This document shows, piece after piece, positions 38,681 through 47,430 of a stretch of 64,000 bases of DNA. The DNA is taken from assembly GCF_000764535.1 (NCBI RefSeq), contig NZ_CP009571.1, positions 186,001-250,000 of the forward strand, given 5' to 3'. The notes below the pieces were generated by a model, which was not told the origin of the DNA, did no database searches, and saw only the letters and a program-made list of their open reading frames with translations. Position numbers and translations under genes: made by a program. Origin of the DNA: Sphingomonas taxi (GTDB lineage Bacteria > Pseudomonadota > Alphaproteobacteria > Sphingomonadales > Sphingomonadaceae). How positions within the stretch are numbered: position 1 is the stretch's first letter; every line of letters begins with the position of its first letter.

Positions 38681-39916
38681 ATGGTCGATCGCGAGAGCGT
38701 CGCGTCGGCACGGACCGGTGCGTCCGCAGCCGTTGCCTACCGTCTTTATGCCGATGCGCTCGCGGGCGAGCGGCTGCCCGCTGCCTTCGTCGATCTCGAC
38801 GCGCTCGACCGCAACGGCGAGCGGCTTGGCGCGCGTGCGGCGGGACTACCGGTCCGGCTCGTCACCAAGTCGATCCGCTCGGTGGCGATCCTGCGCTATC
38901 TGCTCGCCAGCTTTCCCTATCTGCAAGGCCTGCTCTGCTTCTCGCCCACCGAGGCGGCGTGGCTGGCGGGGCAGGGGTTCGACGATCTCGTCGTCGCCTA
39001 CCCGACCGTCGAGCGGAGCGAGATCGCGCTGGTCGCGGCGGCGGTACGCGGCGGCGCGTCGATCACGCTGATGGTCGATCATGTCGACCAGCTCGACATC
39101 ATCGATGCCTGCGCGGCTGCGGCGGCGACCTCGCTGCCGGTGGCGATCGACATGGACGCGTCGACCGCTTTCCCCGGCGTGCATTTCGGTGTCTATCGCT
39201 CGCCGGTGGCGACCCCGGCGGCGGCGCTGGCGCTCGCCGCGGAGATCGCGGGGCGGCCCTATCTGCGGCTCGACGGGGTGATGGGCTATGAGGGCCAGAT
39301 CGCCGGTCTCAACGACGCCGTGCCGGGCCAGGCGGTGCGCAACCGCATCATCCGGACGCTCAAGGCGCGCTCGATCCGCGACGTCCGGCGGCGACGGGGC
39401 GCGATCGTCGCCGCGCTGCTAGCGGCCGGACACCGGCTGCGCTTCGTCAACGGCGGCGGCACGGGCAGCTTCGAGAGCACTGCACGCGATCCCAGCGTTA
39501 CCGAACTCGCAGCGGGATCGGGCTTCTACCTGCCGGGGCTGTTCGATCATTACGCGATCCGCCTCGGCGAGCCCGCCGCGGGCTTCGCGCTGCCCGTCAC
39601 GCGCCGTCCGACGGCCGGGATGGTGACCTGTGCGGGCGGCGGCTATCCCGCCTCCGGTCCGATCGGGCCCGACCGGCTGCCCAAGCCGTGGCTACCGGCG
39701 GGGACGACGCTGATCGCCAACGAGGGCGGCGGCGAGGTGCAGACGCCGGTGCGGCTCGCCGCCGCCGGCGCACTGCCGATCGGCGCCCCCGTCTTCTTTC
39801 GCCACGCCAAGGCCGGCGAGCTCTGCGAGCGCTTCGAGACGCTGCTGCTTCTGCGCGGCGGTGCGATCGTCGACCGCGTCGCGACCTATCGCGGCGACGG
39901 CCGCTGCTTCTTCTGA
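38681..39916 (+). CDS. PLP-dependent alanine racemase-fold enzyme (deaminase/aldolase type)
   Basis: 411 residues from ATG 38681, chosen for the GAGGAG just upstream; ATG 38666 is in frame. The N-terminal barrel has a PLP Lys63 in VRLVTKSIRS, DGVMGYEGQI and the phosphate-binding NGGGTGS. The C-terminal domain has FRHAKAGELCERFE, placed like the metal-binding loop of D-threonine aldolase and D-serine dehydratase. It may cleave or deaminate a beta-hydroxy D-amino acid. It heads the operon with a TonB receptor, MFS transporter and flavoprotein oxidase. Reaction is inference; fold is fairly certain. Confidence 0.8.
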   Translation: MVDRESVASARTGASAAVAYRLYADALAGERLPAAFVDLDALDRNGERLGARAAGLPVRLVTKSIRSVAILRYLLASFPYLQGLLCFSPTEAAWLAGQGFDDLVVAYPTVERSEIALVAAAVRGGASITLMVDHVDQLDIIDACAAAAATSLPVAIDMDASTAFPGVHFGVYRSPVATPAAALALAAEIAGRPYLRLDGVMGYEGQIAGLNDAVPGQAVRNRIIRTLKARSIRDVRRRRGAIVAALLAAGHRLRFVNGGGTGSFESTARDPSVTELAAGSGFYLPGLFDHYAIRLGEPAAGFALPVTRRPTAGMVTCAGGGYPASGPIGPDRLPKPWLPAGTTLIANEGGGEVQTPVRLAAAGALPIGAPVFFRHAKAGELCERFETLLLLRGGAIVDRVATYRGDGRCFF

Positions 39917-39957
39917 CCTGCAACGACAGGATTGCGCCAACGGCAAAGGGGATGACG

Positions 39958-42204
39958 ATGACACGGCACGGATTACATTACGGGATGCTCGCCATCGCGC
40001 TGGCCGGATCGACCGGCGCGCGCGCGCAGACCGCCGATCAGCCCGCGGCGCCGGCCGAGGGCGATATCGTCGTCACCGCGCAACGTCGGTCCGAACGGTT
40101 GCAGGACGTGCCGATCGCGGTGACCGCGATCACCGGCGACGATCTGCGCGAACGCCGCATCGCCGACGTGCTCGACCTGTCGGGCCGCGTCCCCGGCCTG
40201 CAGATCCGTTCGGCGGACAATGGCGCCAACCCGCGCATCTTCATCCGCGGCGTCGGCCTCAACGACTTCAACCCGGCGACCGCCAGCGCGGTCGGCATCT
40301 ACGTCAACGGCGTCTACGTCGCCTCGACGCTGGCGCAGCGCGATGCCTTCTTCGATCTCGGGCAGGTCGAGGTGCTGCGCGGACCGCAGGGGACGCTGTA
40401 CGGCCGCAACACCACCGGCGGCGCGATCAACGTCACCACGCGCAAGCCGGGCGATACGCCCGAGGGCGACCTGTCGCTCGATTACGGCCGCTTCGATGCG
40501 GTGACGTTTCAGGGCGGGGTGAGCGCGCCGGTCGTGCCCGACCTGCTCGCGGTGCGCGTCGCCGGCCTCTACCAGCGCGACGACGGCTATATGCGCAACA
40601 CGCTCACCGGCGATCGCGGCAACAACGTCGATCGCTGGGCCGTGCGCAGCAGCGCCCATGTCACGCCGTCGAGCACGATCACCGACGATCTCACCGTCAA
40701 TGCCAGCCGCTCGAGCGGTGGCTCGCTTCAGGCATATTCTCGCTCGCTGATCCCGCAGACCGCGGCGGCGACCGGAGCGGACGGCCTGTGCGCGCCGGCT
40801 TTCTACACTTCCGGGCAATGCACCAACATCCTCGGCTACGCCAATACCAGCCGCAACCTCTACGAGGGCGCCTACCGGTTCGAGGGACGCGACCGGGTCA
40901 GCCTCTATGGCGTCGGCAACACCGTGTCGGTCGATCTCGGGACGGTCAGCCTGATCGCGGTGACCGGATTCCAGCATGCCACCCGCAACGATCAGGAGGA
41001 TACCGACGCCAGCCCGGTGCCGGTCGTCGCTGCCTCCTACATCACCCGGCAGGACACGGTCAGTCAGGAATTGCGGCTCCAGTCGAACGGCCACGGCCGG
41101 CTGCGCTATGTCGCCGGTCTCTATTATGCGCACGATCTGATCCGCAACGCCTCGTCGTTCGACGTATTGCCAGGCCTGCGTTCGCCGACCGCCGACAATC
41201 CGAGCGGCGTCGATCTCGCCGCGGGGATCGGCGACTTCGCCTGGCCATCGCGGCAGGCGACCGACAGCTATGCCGCCTTCGGCCAGCTCGACTACGACCT
41301 GACGCCGCGGCTGACGTTGACCGGCGGCCTGCGGTATTCCGCCGATCGCAAGGACTTCACCTATCGCGCCGACGCCGCCGGCGGCAGCATCACCCTGTTC
41401 ACCTTCGCCGATGCCAAGACATTCGGTGCGTGGTCGGGCCGCGCCGGACTGCAATACCGGTTTTCGGAGGCTGCCAACGTCTACGCGAGCTACAATCGCG
41501 GCACCAAGAGCGGCGGCTTCTTCAGCGGCTTCGCGCAGGATCCGTCGCTGATCGGCCCTTACAGGGACGAGACGGTGGACGCTTATGAGGTGGGTGCCAA
41601 GACGCAATGGCTCGACCGCCGGCTCGGCCTCAATCTCTCGGCCTTCTATTACGATTACCGCGATCTGCAGGTCTATACCTCGGTGGTGCAGGGGCTCATC
41701 ACGACACAGCTCTTCACCAACGCCTCGGCGGCGCGAATCTACGGTGCTGAAATCGAACTGACCGCGCGACCGATCGACGGGCTCAACCTCGCCGCCTCGA
41801 CATCGCTGCTCGACGCCACCTATCGCAACTTCATCTCGCAGGGGGCCGACTATTCGGGCAATCGCCTGCCATCGGCGCCCAGGGTCAGCGTCCAGGCGAG
41901 TGCCGACTATCGCAAGCCGATCGGCAGCGGTGCGCTCGTCGCGCGCGCCGATTTGTCCTATCGCAGCCGCGTGTTCTTCGACACGTCGAACGCCGCCCGG
42001 CTCGGCGACCCCGCGCGTGCCTTCGTCGACGGGCGGATCGGCTGGCAGTTCGCCGGGGACCGCTACGAGGCGGCATTGTGGGTCCGCAACCTGTTCGACG
42101 TACCGGTCATCTCCGACATCACGCCGCTGCCCGCGCTCGGCTTCGACGCGATCGTCGTCGGGCGGCCGCGGACCTGGGGCCTGTCGCTGCGGGCGCACTA
42201 CTGA
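39958..42204 (+). CDS. TonB-dependent receptor of the PLP/oxidase operon
   Basis: 748 residues from ATG 39958 (AAAGGGG upstream; ATG 39952 is also in frame). Signal peptide ends near GARAQ. The TonB-box-like GDIVVTAQRR precedes the plug (LQIRSADNGANPRIFIRGVG, VEVLRGPQGTLYGRNTTGGA) and a barrel ending LSLRAHY. It imports the operon's unknown substrate. The MFS gene starts one base into its stop (TGATG), and it begins 41 bp after the PLP-enzyme gene, so all are cotranscribed. Confidence 0.92.
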   Translation: MTRHGLHYGMLAIALAGSTGARAQTADQPAAPAEGDIVVTAQRRSERLQDVPIAVTAITGDDLRERRIADVLDLSGRVPGLQIRSADNGANPRIFIRGVGLNDFNPATASAVGIYVNGVYVASTLAQRDAFFDLGQVEVLRGPQGTLYGRNTTGGAINVTTRKPGDTPEGDLSLDYGRFDAVTFQGGVSAPVVPDLLAVRVAGLYQRDDGYMRNTLTGDRGNNVDRWAVRSSAHVTPSSTITDDLTVNASRSSGGSLQAYSRSLIPQTAAATGADGLCAPAFYTSGQCTNILGYANTSRNLYEGAYRFEGRDRVSLYGVGNTVSVDLGTVSLIAVTGFQHATRNDQEDTDASPVPVVAASYITRQDTVSQELRLQSNGHGRLRYVAGLYYAHDLIRNASSFDVLPGLRSPTADNPSGVDLAAGIGDFAWPSRQATDSYAAFGQLDYDLTPRLTLTGGLRYSADRKDFTYRADAAGGSITLFTFADAKTFGAWSGRAGLQYRFSEAANVYASYNRGTKSGGFFSGFAQDPSLIGPYRDETVDAYEVGAKTQWLDRRLGLNLSAFYYDYRDLQVYTSVVQGLITTQLFTNASAARIYGAEIELTARPIDGLNLAASTSLLDATYRNFISQGADYSGNRLPSAPRVSVQASADYRKPIGSGALVARADLSYRSRVFFDTSNAARLGDPARAFVDGRIGWQFAGDRYEAALWVRNLFDVPVISDITPLPALGFDAIVVGRPRTWGLSLRAHY

Positions 42205-43364
42205 TGGCGGCACCCACGACCCGCGCGGCCTATGTCGCCGCCTTCGTCGCCGGGGTCTACGGCATCCTGATGGCGGGGCTCGCGCCGCTGCTGCTCGGTA
42301 CGCTCGTCACCGAGGGTCATCTTACCGCGGCGCAGCTCGGGCTGGCCGCGACCGCCGAGCTGGTGACGATGGGACTCGCCGCGGGCACCGCCAGTCTGCT
42401 GGTCGAATGCGTGTCGCCGCGGCTGCTGGCGCCGATCAGCGTGGTGGCGATCATGGTGCTCGACGCCGCGACCGGCCGCGCCACCGGCATCGGCGTCATC
42501 CTGATGCGCGCACTCGCCGGCGTGCCGAGTGGCGTGCTGATCGGCCTCGTCACCGCGATGATCGTCCGGTCGGCACAGCCGGCGCGGCAGGCGGGCCTCT
42601 ATCTCACCATCCAGACGGTGGCGCAGCTCACCTGCGCCGCGCTGATCGGTGGGCTGGTCGCGCAACGGCTGGGCGCGGCGGCGGGATTTCTCGCCGTCGC
42701 CGCGCTCGGCGCGCCGGTCGGGCTCGTCGCGCTGTGGACGCCGGCACGGCTGTCACCGTTCGCCGCCGGACGGGGGATCGCATTGCCCGACGTCTATGGC
42801 TGGCTGGCGCTGGTCGCCGCCTTCTGCTTCTTTGCCGGCATCCTTGCCATCTGGATCTATCTCGAACCGCTCGCGCATCAGGCCGGGCTGTCGCCCGCCA
42901 CCGCCGGACTGGCGGTGGTGCTCGCACTGGCGGGGCAGGTGGTCGGCGGCGCGCTGGGTGCCGCGAGCGTGCCGCATTGGCCATGTCGCGTCGTCCTGCT
43001 CGGCTCGACGCTCGTGCTGATCGTCGCCGCGGCGATATTTGCGACGTTGCCCGGCGCCACGCTCTTCCTCGCCACCGCAATCCTCTTCGGACTGCTCTGG
43101 GCCTTCGCCAGCCCGTATTTCACGCGGCTGCTGATCGACGTCGATCCCAGCCATCGCGCCGCCTTGCTCGGGTCGGCGGCGCTGCTGCTCGGCTGCGCGA
43201 CCGGGCCAACGCTCGCTTCGCTGAACGTTGGCGATGTCGACGTGCGCGGCTGCCTGCGCCTCGGCACCGGGATGCTGACCGTCGCCGGTGGTATCGTGCT
43301 GCTGCTTCCCGTTCTCCGGCGACTGGGCGGGATCGCCTTCGCCCAACCGAAAGATCGATCATGA
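42204..43364 (+). CDS. MFS transporter of the PLP/oxidase operon
   Basis: 386 residues from ATG 42204, about 12 membrane helices (first near AAYVAAFVAGVYGILMAGL). MFS proteins of this length usually carry small solutes; the loop between TM2 and TM3 has no strong signature. It would move the substrate from the periplasm into the cytosol, or export a product. It overlaps the TonB receptor stop and its own stop overlaps the flavoprotein start. Confidence 0.85.
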   Translation: MAAPTTRAAYVAAFVAGVYGILMAGLAPLLLGTLVTEGHLTAAQLGLAATAELVTMGLAAGTASLLVECVSPRLLAPISVVAIMVLDAATGRATGIGVILMRALAGVPSGVLIGLVTAMIVRSAQPARQAGLYLTIQTVAQLTCAALIGGLVAQRLGAAAGFLAVAALGAPVGLVALWTPARLSPFAAGRGIALPDVYGWLALVAAFCFFAGILAIWIYLEPLAHQAGLSPATAGLAVVLALAGQVVGGALGAASVPHWPCRVVLLGSTLVLIVAAAIFATLPGATLFLATAILFGLLWAFASPYFTRLLIDVDPSHRAALLGSAALLLGCATGPTLASLNVGDVDVRGCLRLGTGMLTVAGGIVLLLPVLRRLGGIAFAQPKDRS

Positions 43365-44632
43365 CCGAATGGAGCAACTGGTCGGGCAGCGTCGTCGCGC
43401 ATCCCGCCGCGGTCGCGCGTCCGCGCGGTCTCGACGAACTGGCGGCGATCGTCGCCGGCGCTCGACGGCTGCGTCCGGTTGGCGCGGGCCATTCGTTCAT
43501 GCCGCTGTGCCAGACCGAGGGGACCTTGCTGTCGCTCGCCGATCTCGAAGGCGATGTCGAGGTCGCCGCCGACCGCCGCTCGGTCTGGGCACCTGCCGGC
43601 TGGAGCCTCGCGCGGCTGACCGACGCTTTGTGGCCGGAGGGGCTGTCGCTCTACAATCAGGGCGACGTCAACCCGCAGGCGCTGGCCGGCGCCGCCGCCA
43701 CCGGTACCCACGGCACCGGAGAGACGCTCGGCAGCATCGCCACGCAGGTCACCGGTGTCCGGCTGATGCGCGCCGACGGCACGCTCGTCACCTGCGACGC
43801 GCAGACCGAACCCGCATTGTTCCAGGCGCAACGGCTCGGCCTCGGCCTGCTCGGCGTCGCCGTGGCGATGCGAATCGCGGTACTGCCGGCCTATCACCTC
43901 GAGGAGCGGGTCGAGCGCTGGCCGCTTGCCGTGGTGCTCGACCGGTTCGACGAGCTGGCGGCGGCGTCGCGACACATGGAATTCTGGGTCTTTCCTTATG
44001 CGGACCACGTCATCCTCAAGCGGCTGCATCCGGTCGAGCCCGAGGGCCCTTATCGTCACGCCAACGACGTCAACGAGGGCGCCTTCCGCGTCGCCTGCAA
44101 CATCTCACGGCGCCGGCCGGGGCTGATCCCCATGCTCCAGCGCGGCATGATGCACGCGATCGGCGGCCCGAAGCGCCGCGTCGGCCCCGCCTATCGGATC
44201 TTCGCGCAGGAGCGGACCGTGCGTTTCGAGGAAATGGAATATGAGGTGCCGCGTGCCGACGGGCTGGCGACGTTGCGCGAGGCGCTCGGCTACGTCCGAA
44301 AGGCGCGGCTGCCGCTTTCCTTTCCATTCGAGGTGCGTACCGTCGCGGGTGACGATATCTGGCTGAGCCCGTTCCACGCCGGACCGTGCCTGTCGATTTC
44401 GGTCCATCAATATGCCGGCATGCCGTGGCGCGATGAGTTCGCCGCGGTCGAGTCGATCCTGCGCGGCGCGGGCGGGCGGCCGCACTGGGCGAAACGCCAC
44501 ACGCTCGATCCGGCAAGCGCGCACGCGCTCTACCCGCGGCTCGCCGACTTCCTCGCGGTGCGCCGCGACGTCGATCCGGAGGGCAAGTTCGTCAACGCCT
44601 TCTTCGGCCGGCTGTTCGCCATCAGGGGGTGA
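43361..44632 (+). CDS. Aldonolactone oxidase-type FAD oxidoreductase
   Basis: 423 residues from ATG 43361 (ATGA overlap with the MFS stop). The VAO/PCMH FAD-binding domain has VGAGHSF, where His is the covalent FAD-attachment residue of gulonolactone, arabinonolactone and alditol oxidases, and ATGTHGTGETLGS. The C-terminal D-arabinono-1,4-lactone oxidase domain includes FPFEVRTVAGDD and the end DPEGKFVNAFFGRLF. It oxidises a sugar lactone, alditol or related alcohol. No signal peptide, so cytosolic. Its substrate is probably what the receptor and MFS deliver. Confidence 0.9.
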   Translation: MTEWSNWSGSVVAHPAAVARPRGLDELAAIVAGARRLRPVGAGHSFMPLCQTEGTLLSLADLEGDVEVAADRRSVWAPAGWSLARLTDALWPEGLSLYNQGDVNPQALAGAAATGTHGTGETLGSIATQVTGVRLMRADGTLVTCDAQTEPALFQAQRLGLGLLGVAVAMRIAVLPAYHLEERVERWPLAVVLDRFDELAAASRHMEFWVFPYADHVILKRLHPVEPEGPYRHANDVNEGAFRVACNISRRRPGLIPMLQRGMMHAIGGPKRRVGPAYRIFAQERTVRFEEMEYEVPRADGLATLREALGYVRKARLPLSFPFEVRTVAGDDIWLSPFHAGPCLSISVHQYAGMPWRDEFAAVESILRGAGGRPHWAKRHTLDPASAHALYPRLADFLAVRRDVDPEGKFVNAFFGRLFAIRG

Positions 44633-44645
44633 CAGGGCGCGGCGA

Positions 44646-44659
44646 CAAACGGCCGTTTG
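44646..44659. promoter_or_regulatory. Candidate TetR operator
   Basis: CAAACGGCCGTTTG is a perfect 14-bp palindrome between the flavoprotein stop and the TetR ATG at 44695. Its position suggests autoregulation. No copy was seen in the 38514-38680 divergent promoter, which weakens the idea that it controls the whole operon. Confidence 0.5.
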
Positions 44660-44694
44660 CCTTCGGCGGCGTGGCAAGCCACAGCGATCCCGTC

Positions 44695-45321
44695 ATGGTC
44701 CAACCACGCCGACTTCCGATGCAGGAGCGCAGTCTCCGCCGCCGCGAGGCGATCCTCGTCGCCGCGCAGGAGCTGCTCGTCACCGAAAACCCCGAGGATC
44801 TCGCAATGCGCGAGGTGGCGCGCCGCGCCGGGATCTCGATCGGCTCGCTCTATCAATATTTCCCGTCGAAGCCCGCGATCCTGCGCGCGCTGGTATTGCG
44901 CAATCTCGAGAAGGTCGGCGAACTGCTGCGCACCGAGGTGGAGACGCTGCTCGCCGATCATGGTGGCCGGCCGACGATCGTACAGGCCGTCGACCGGATC
45001 ATCGACGCGTATGTGAACCATTATCGCAGCCATCCCGAGACGATCGCGGTGTGGGCCGGGGCGCAGGCCGATCTGGAGCTGCGCCGGCTCGACGTGATCG
45101 ATACGCATGCCACCGCCGACTTCATGGTCGCGCCGATGATGATCCTGCTATCGTCGTCCGACCGCGATCGGATCCTGTCGGCGGCGCTGCTCATCACCGA
45201 ACTCGCCGGCCATGCGGTGCGGCTGGCGCTCGCGGTCGAGTCGCCGATGACTGAGCGAATCGTCGCGCAATTCAAGACGATGGTCGTCGCGGTCCTCGAA
45301 GCCAATCGCGAGGCGGGTTAG
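44695..45321 (+). CDS. TetR family regulator of the PLP/oxidase operon
   Basis: 208 residues from ATG 44695; GTG 44629 in frame would overlap the flavoprotein stop but would put the palindrome inside the gene. N-terminal HTH: LAMREVARRAGISIGSLYQYFPSK. The C-terminal ligand domain contains DVIDTHATADFMVAPMMIL. It is last in the operon, so it probably controls it. The stop overlaps the convergent DUF962 gene by 4 bp. Confidence 0.9.
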   Translation: MVQPRRLPMQERSLRRREAILVAAQELLVTENPEDLAMREVARRAGISIGSLYQYFPSKPAILRALVLRNLEKVGELLRTEVETLLADHGGRPTIVQAVDRIIDAYVNHYRSHPETIAVWAGAQADLELRRLDVIDTHATADFMVAPMMILLSSSDRDRILSAALLITELAGHAVRLALAVESPMTERIVAQFKTMVVAVLEANREAG

Positions 45322-45806
45322 CGCGGCGTCATGCTCCGCTTCACCTCCAGCCGCAGCCCGAGAAGGAAGGCGATTTCCGCCACGACGAACAACGGCCCGA
45401 CGATCAGGCCGGACAGATCGTCGACGAACGCCGGTTTGCGGCGTTCGAAATAATGGCCGACGAATTGAAACGCCCAGCCTACCACGAAGGCGCCGATCCC
45501 GATCCCCAGCCACGCGCCGGTGGACAGGCCGGCGACCGCGACGCCCACCCAGCAGCTCAGCGCGAGCAATATGGTCATGACGAGCCCGAACCGCAGGTCG
45601 AGCCTCAGATAGAAGACCGCGACCGCCGCCGACAGCAGCATCGCCGGTGTCAGCGACATACCCCCGCCCACTGCGATCGCCGGCCGAGACGCGAGGATCG
45701 CGATCGCCAGCACGATCAGCGGTATGCCGAGCATATGCGTTGCGATATTGCGTTCGTCGCGATGATAGTCGGCATAAACGGACAAATGCCTCACGAGGTC
45801 GGTCAT
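45318..45806 (-). CDS. Mpo1-like / DUF962 membrane protein
   Basis: 162 residues with about four membrane helices. YHRDERNIATHMLGIP gives the conserved His-x-Asn-x-His pattern and QFVGHYFERRKPAF the second His motif of the Mpo1/YGL010w family. Yeast Mpo1 is an Fe2+-dependent dioxygenase that oxidises 2-hydroxy fatty acids. Sphingomonads make 2-hydroxy fatty acids in sphingolipids, so this is a reasonable role by inference. It is a single gene divergent from the Crp/Fnr regulator. Confidence 0.88.
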   Translation of the reverse strand: MTDLVRHLSVYADYHRDERNIATHMLGIPLIVLAIAILASRPAIAVGGGMSLTPAMLLSAAVAVFYLRLDLRFGLVMTILLALSCWVGVAVAGLSTGAWLGIGIGAFVVGWAFQFVGHYFERRKPAFVDDLSGLIVGPLFVVAEIAFLLGLRLEVKRSMTPR

Positions 45807-45845
45807 CGTGATTCTCCTCTGGTCTCAAATGACGATAGTTGATGC

Positions 45846-46571
45846 GTGCGGTTGCGACTGTCGCATGGGCGACATCGGAAGCGCGCGGTGACCCGCGACG
45901 CCATGCTGGCCATCCTCGCCGAGGGGGCGTGGTTCAACCGACTGTCGCCGTCCTTCCGTGCGGCGTTGCTCGCGGACGGGCGGGAGATGCGGTTTGCGGC
46001 GGGGGCGCCGGTCTTCTGGCGCGGCGACACCGCCGACGGGCTTTACGCGGTGCTCGACGGAGCGGTCGAGATCGGTGGGGTCGATGCGGCCGGTCACGCC
46101 GCGACCTTGATCCATGTGCAGCCGGGCATGTGGTTCGGCGAGATCGCGCTGATCGACGGCATGGCGCGCACCCACGACGCGATCGCGGTGCGCGAAACGA
46201 TGTTGCTTTGCGTTCCCCGCGGACCGCTGTTTGCCGGTCTGGACCAGCGGCCCGGTCATTGGCGCGAATTGGCGTGGCTGACCACGGAGAAACTCCGTCT
46301 CAGTTTTCGGGCGGCCGAGGCCGCATCGCTGCTCAGCGCGCCGCAGCAGGTGGCGACCCGGTTGATGATGATGGTCGATGGCTATGGGGGCACGGGCGCG
46401 CGCCATACCACGCTACGGCTTTCGCAGGAGCAACTCGCGGCGATGCTTTCGCTGTCCCGTCAGACGGTCAACCGCATTCTAAAAGCGCTCGAACAGAATG
46501 GCGTAATCGCCGTCAGTCATGGCCGAATAGACATCGTGGATCTTCCGTCGTTACGAACAATCTGCGAATGA
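45846..46571 (+). CDS. Crp/Fnr family transcriptional regulator
   Basis: 241 residues from GTG 45846; GTG 45888 or ATG 45903 are possible shorter starts. Cyclic-nucleotide-binding-like beta roll (MRFAAGAPVFWRGDTADGLY, QPGMWFGEIALIDG), then a C-terminal HTH LSQEQLAAMLSLSRQTVNRI. No N-terminal Cys cluster for an Fe-S sensor is seen, so it is not a classical Fnr. Effector unknown. It is divergent from the DUF962 gene across 39 bp. Confidence 0.92.
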   Translation: MRLRLSHGRHRKRAVTRDAMLAILAEGAWFNRLSPSFRAALLADGREMRFAAGAPVFWRGDTADGLYAVLDGAVEIGGVDAAGHAATLIHVQPGMWFGEIALIDGMARTHDAIAVRETMLLCVPRGPLFAGLDQRPGHWRELAWLTTEKLRLSFRAAEAASLLSAPQQVATRLMMMVDGYGGTGARHTTLRLSQEQLAAMLSLSRQTVNRILKALEQNGVIAVSHGRIDIVDLPSLRTICE

Positions 46572-46686
46572 CTGACAGGTCTCCCGTGATCCAAGGTGAA
46601 AGCTATGCTGTGTACAGGGCTTGGTGCTTGCCGATCTGCCGCCGCTTAGCTCGAGCGCCTCGTCAGGCGTGATTGTCCCGCGCACT

Positions 46687-46776
46687 ATGGTCATCTACAG
46701 CGAGGGTGATCGTGTCTGTCGGCGGCCGCGAGACCCGGACGGCAATCTGATCGAAATCTCGTCCTACGACGAATAG
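46687..46776 (+). pseudogene. C-terminal remnant of a VOC/glyoxalase-fold protein
   Basis: Thirty codons ending RRPRDPDGNLIEISSYDE and a stop. RDPDGNLIEIS is the diagnostic last strand of VOC (glyoxalase/bleomycin resistance) proteins. The 115 bp upstream to the Crp stop contains no matching N-terminal domain. It is a fragment of a deleted gene. Confidence 0.6.
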
Positions 46777-46839
46777 GTTCGTCATCGAATTGCCAAGGCC
46801 GTATCGCGCGACGACCGACATTAGGCCGGCGTCCGCCCT

Positions 46840-47430
46840 CTAAGCGATGGGCGGGCCGGGAAGCGGATCGATCGCCAGCACGAGACGACGTTCGCCAGTA
46901 GCGCTGATTGGTGGCGAGCGGTGGAGAATGGTGGGCGGGTCGAGCAGCAACCGCCCCTTGAACACAGCCACCGCGCCGGTCGGCACCTCGCAGACGGCAT
47001 CGGCGGCATCGGCGCGGCACCACTGGGTGCCAGGCCCGATATAGCTGCACAGCAGCCGCAGCGTCACGAAGTCGGCGTGGAAGCGGCGGCAGGCATCGGT
47101 TTCGACGACTTCGAGTCGCAGCCGCAACCGATCCTCGCCGATCAGCGCGGCATGGCGCCGCACCAACAGTCCGATATCTTCAGCAAGCAGCGTCGCGACC
47201 GGATCGGCATAGCTCGCGTCGGCAAGTGCGCCATCGATCGCCTCTCCGGCGGCGAGGTCGAGCGACACATCATCGACTGTGTCGAGGTCGAGAAATGCCA
47301 GCGCGGCGCGCAGCGCGTCCGGCAGCGACCGCCACCAGATGGCCAAAGCGGCATCGGGCCGCGCAATCGCGTCGAGCGAAGAGCGATCATGGCCGAGCAC
47401 CACGATGTCATCAGGCATGACGAGCGTCAT
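46840..47430 (-). CDS. DUF1826 family protein, zinc-linked
   Basis: 196 residues from ATG 47430, overlapping the ZigA stop by 4 bp. [42 protein letters not shown] and [12 protein letters not shown] recall the DUF1826 family, which keeps conserved His residues and occurs beside COG0523 GTPases in zinc-starvation operons. Activity is unknown; it could be an Fe/2OG-like fold by the HAD and RLV motifs (speculation). Its expression should follow the Zur box upstream of zigA. Confidence 0.8.
   Translation of the reverse strand: MTLVMPDDIVVLGHDRSSLDAIARPDAALAIWWRSLPDALRAALAFLDLDTVDDVSLDLAAGEAIDGALADASYADPVATLLAEDIGLLVRRHAALIGEDRLRLRLEVVETDACRRFHADFVTLRLLCSYIGPGTQWCRADAADAVCEVPTGAVAVFKGRLLLDPPTILHRSPPISATGERRLVLAIDPLPGPPIA

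Noticed and set aside
41900-43360. Long open frame upstream of the flavoprotein start
   Set aside because: The part before ATG 43361 overlaps the TonB receptor and MFS genes in another frame and is not protein-like.
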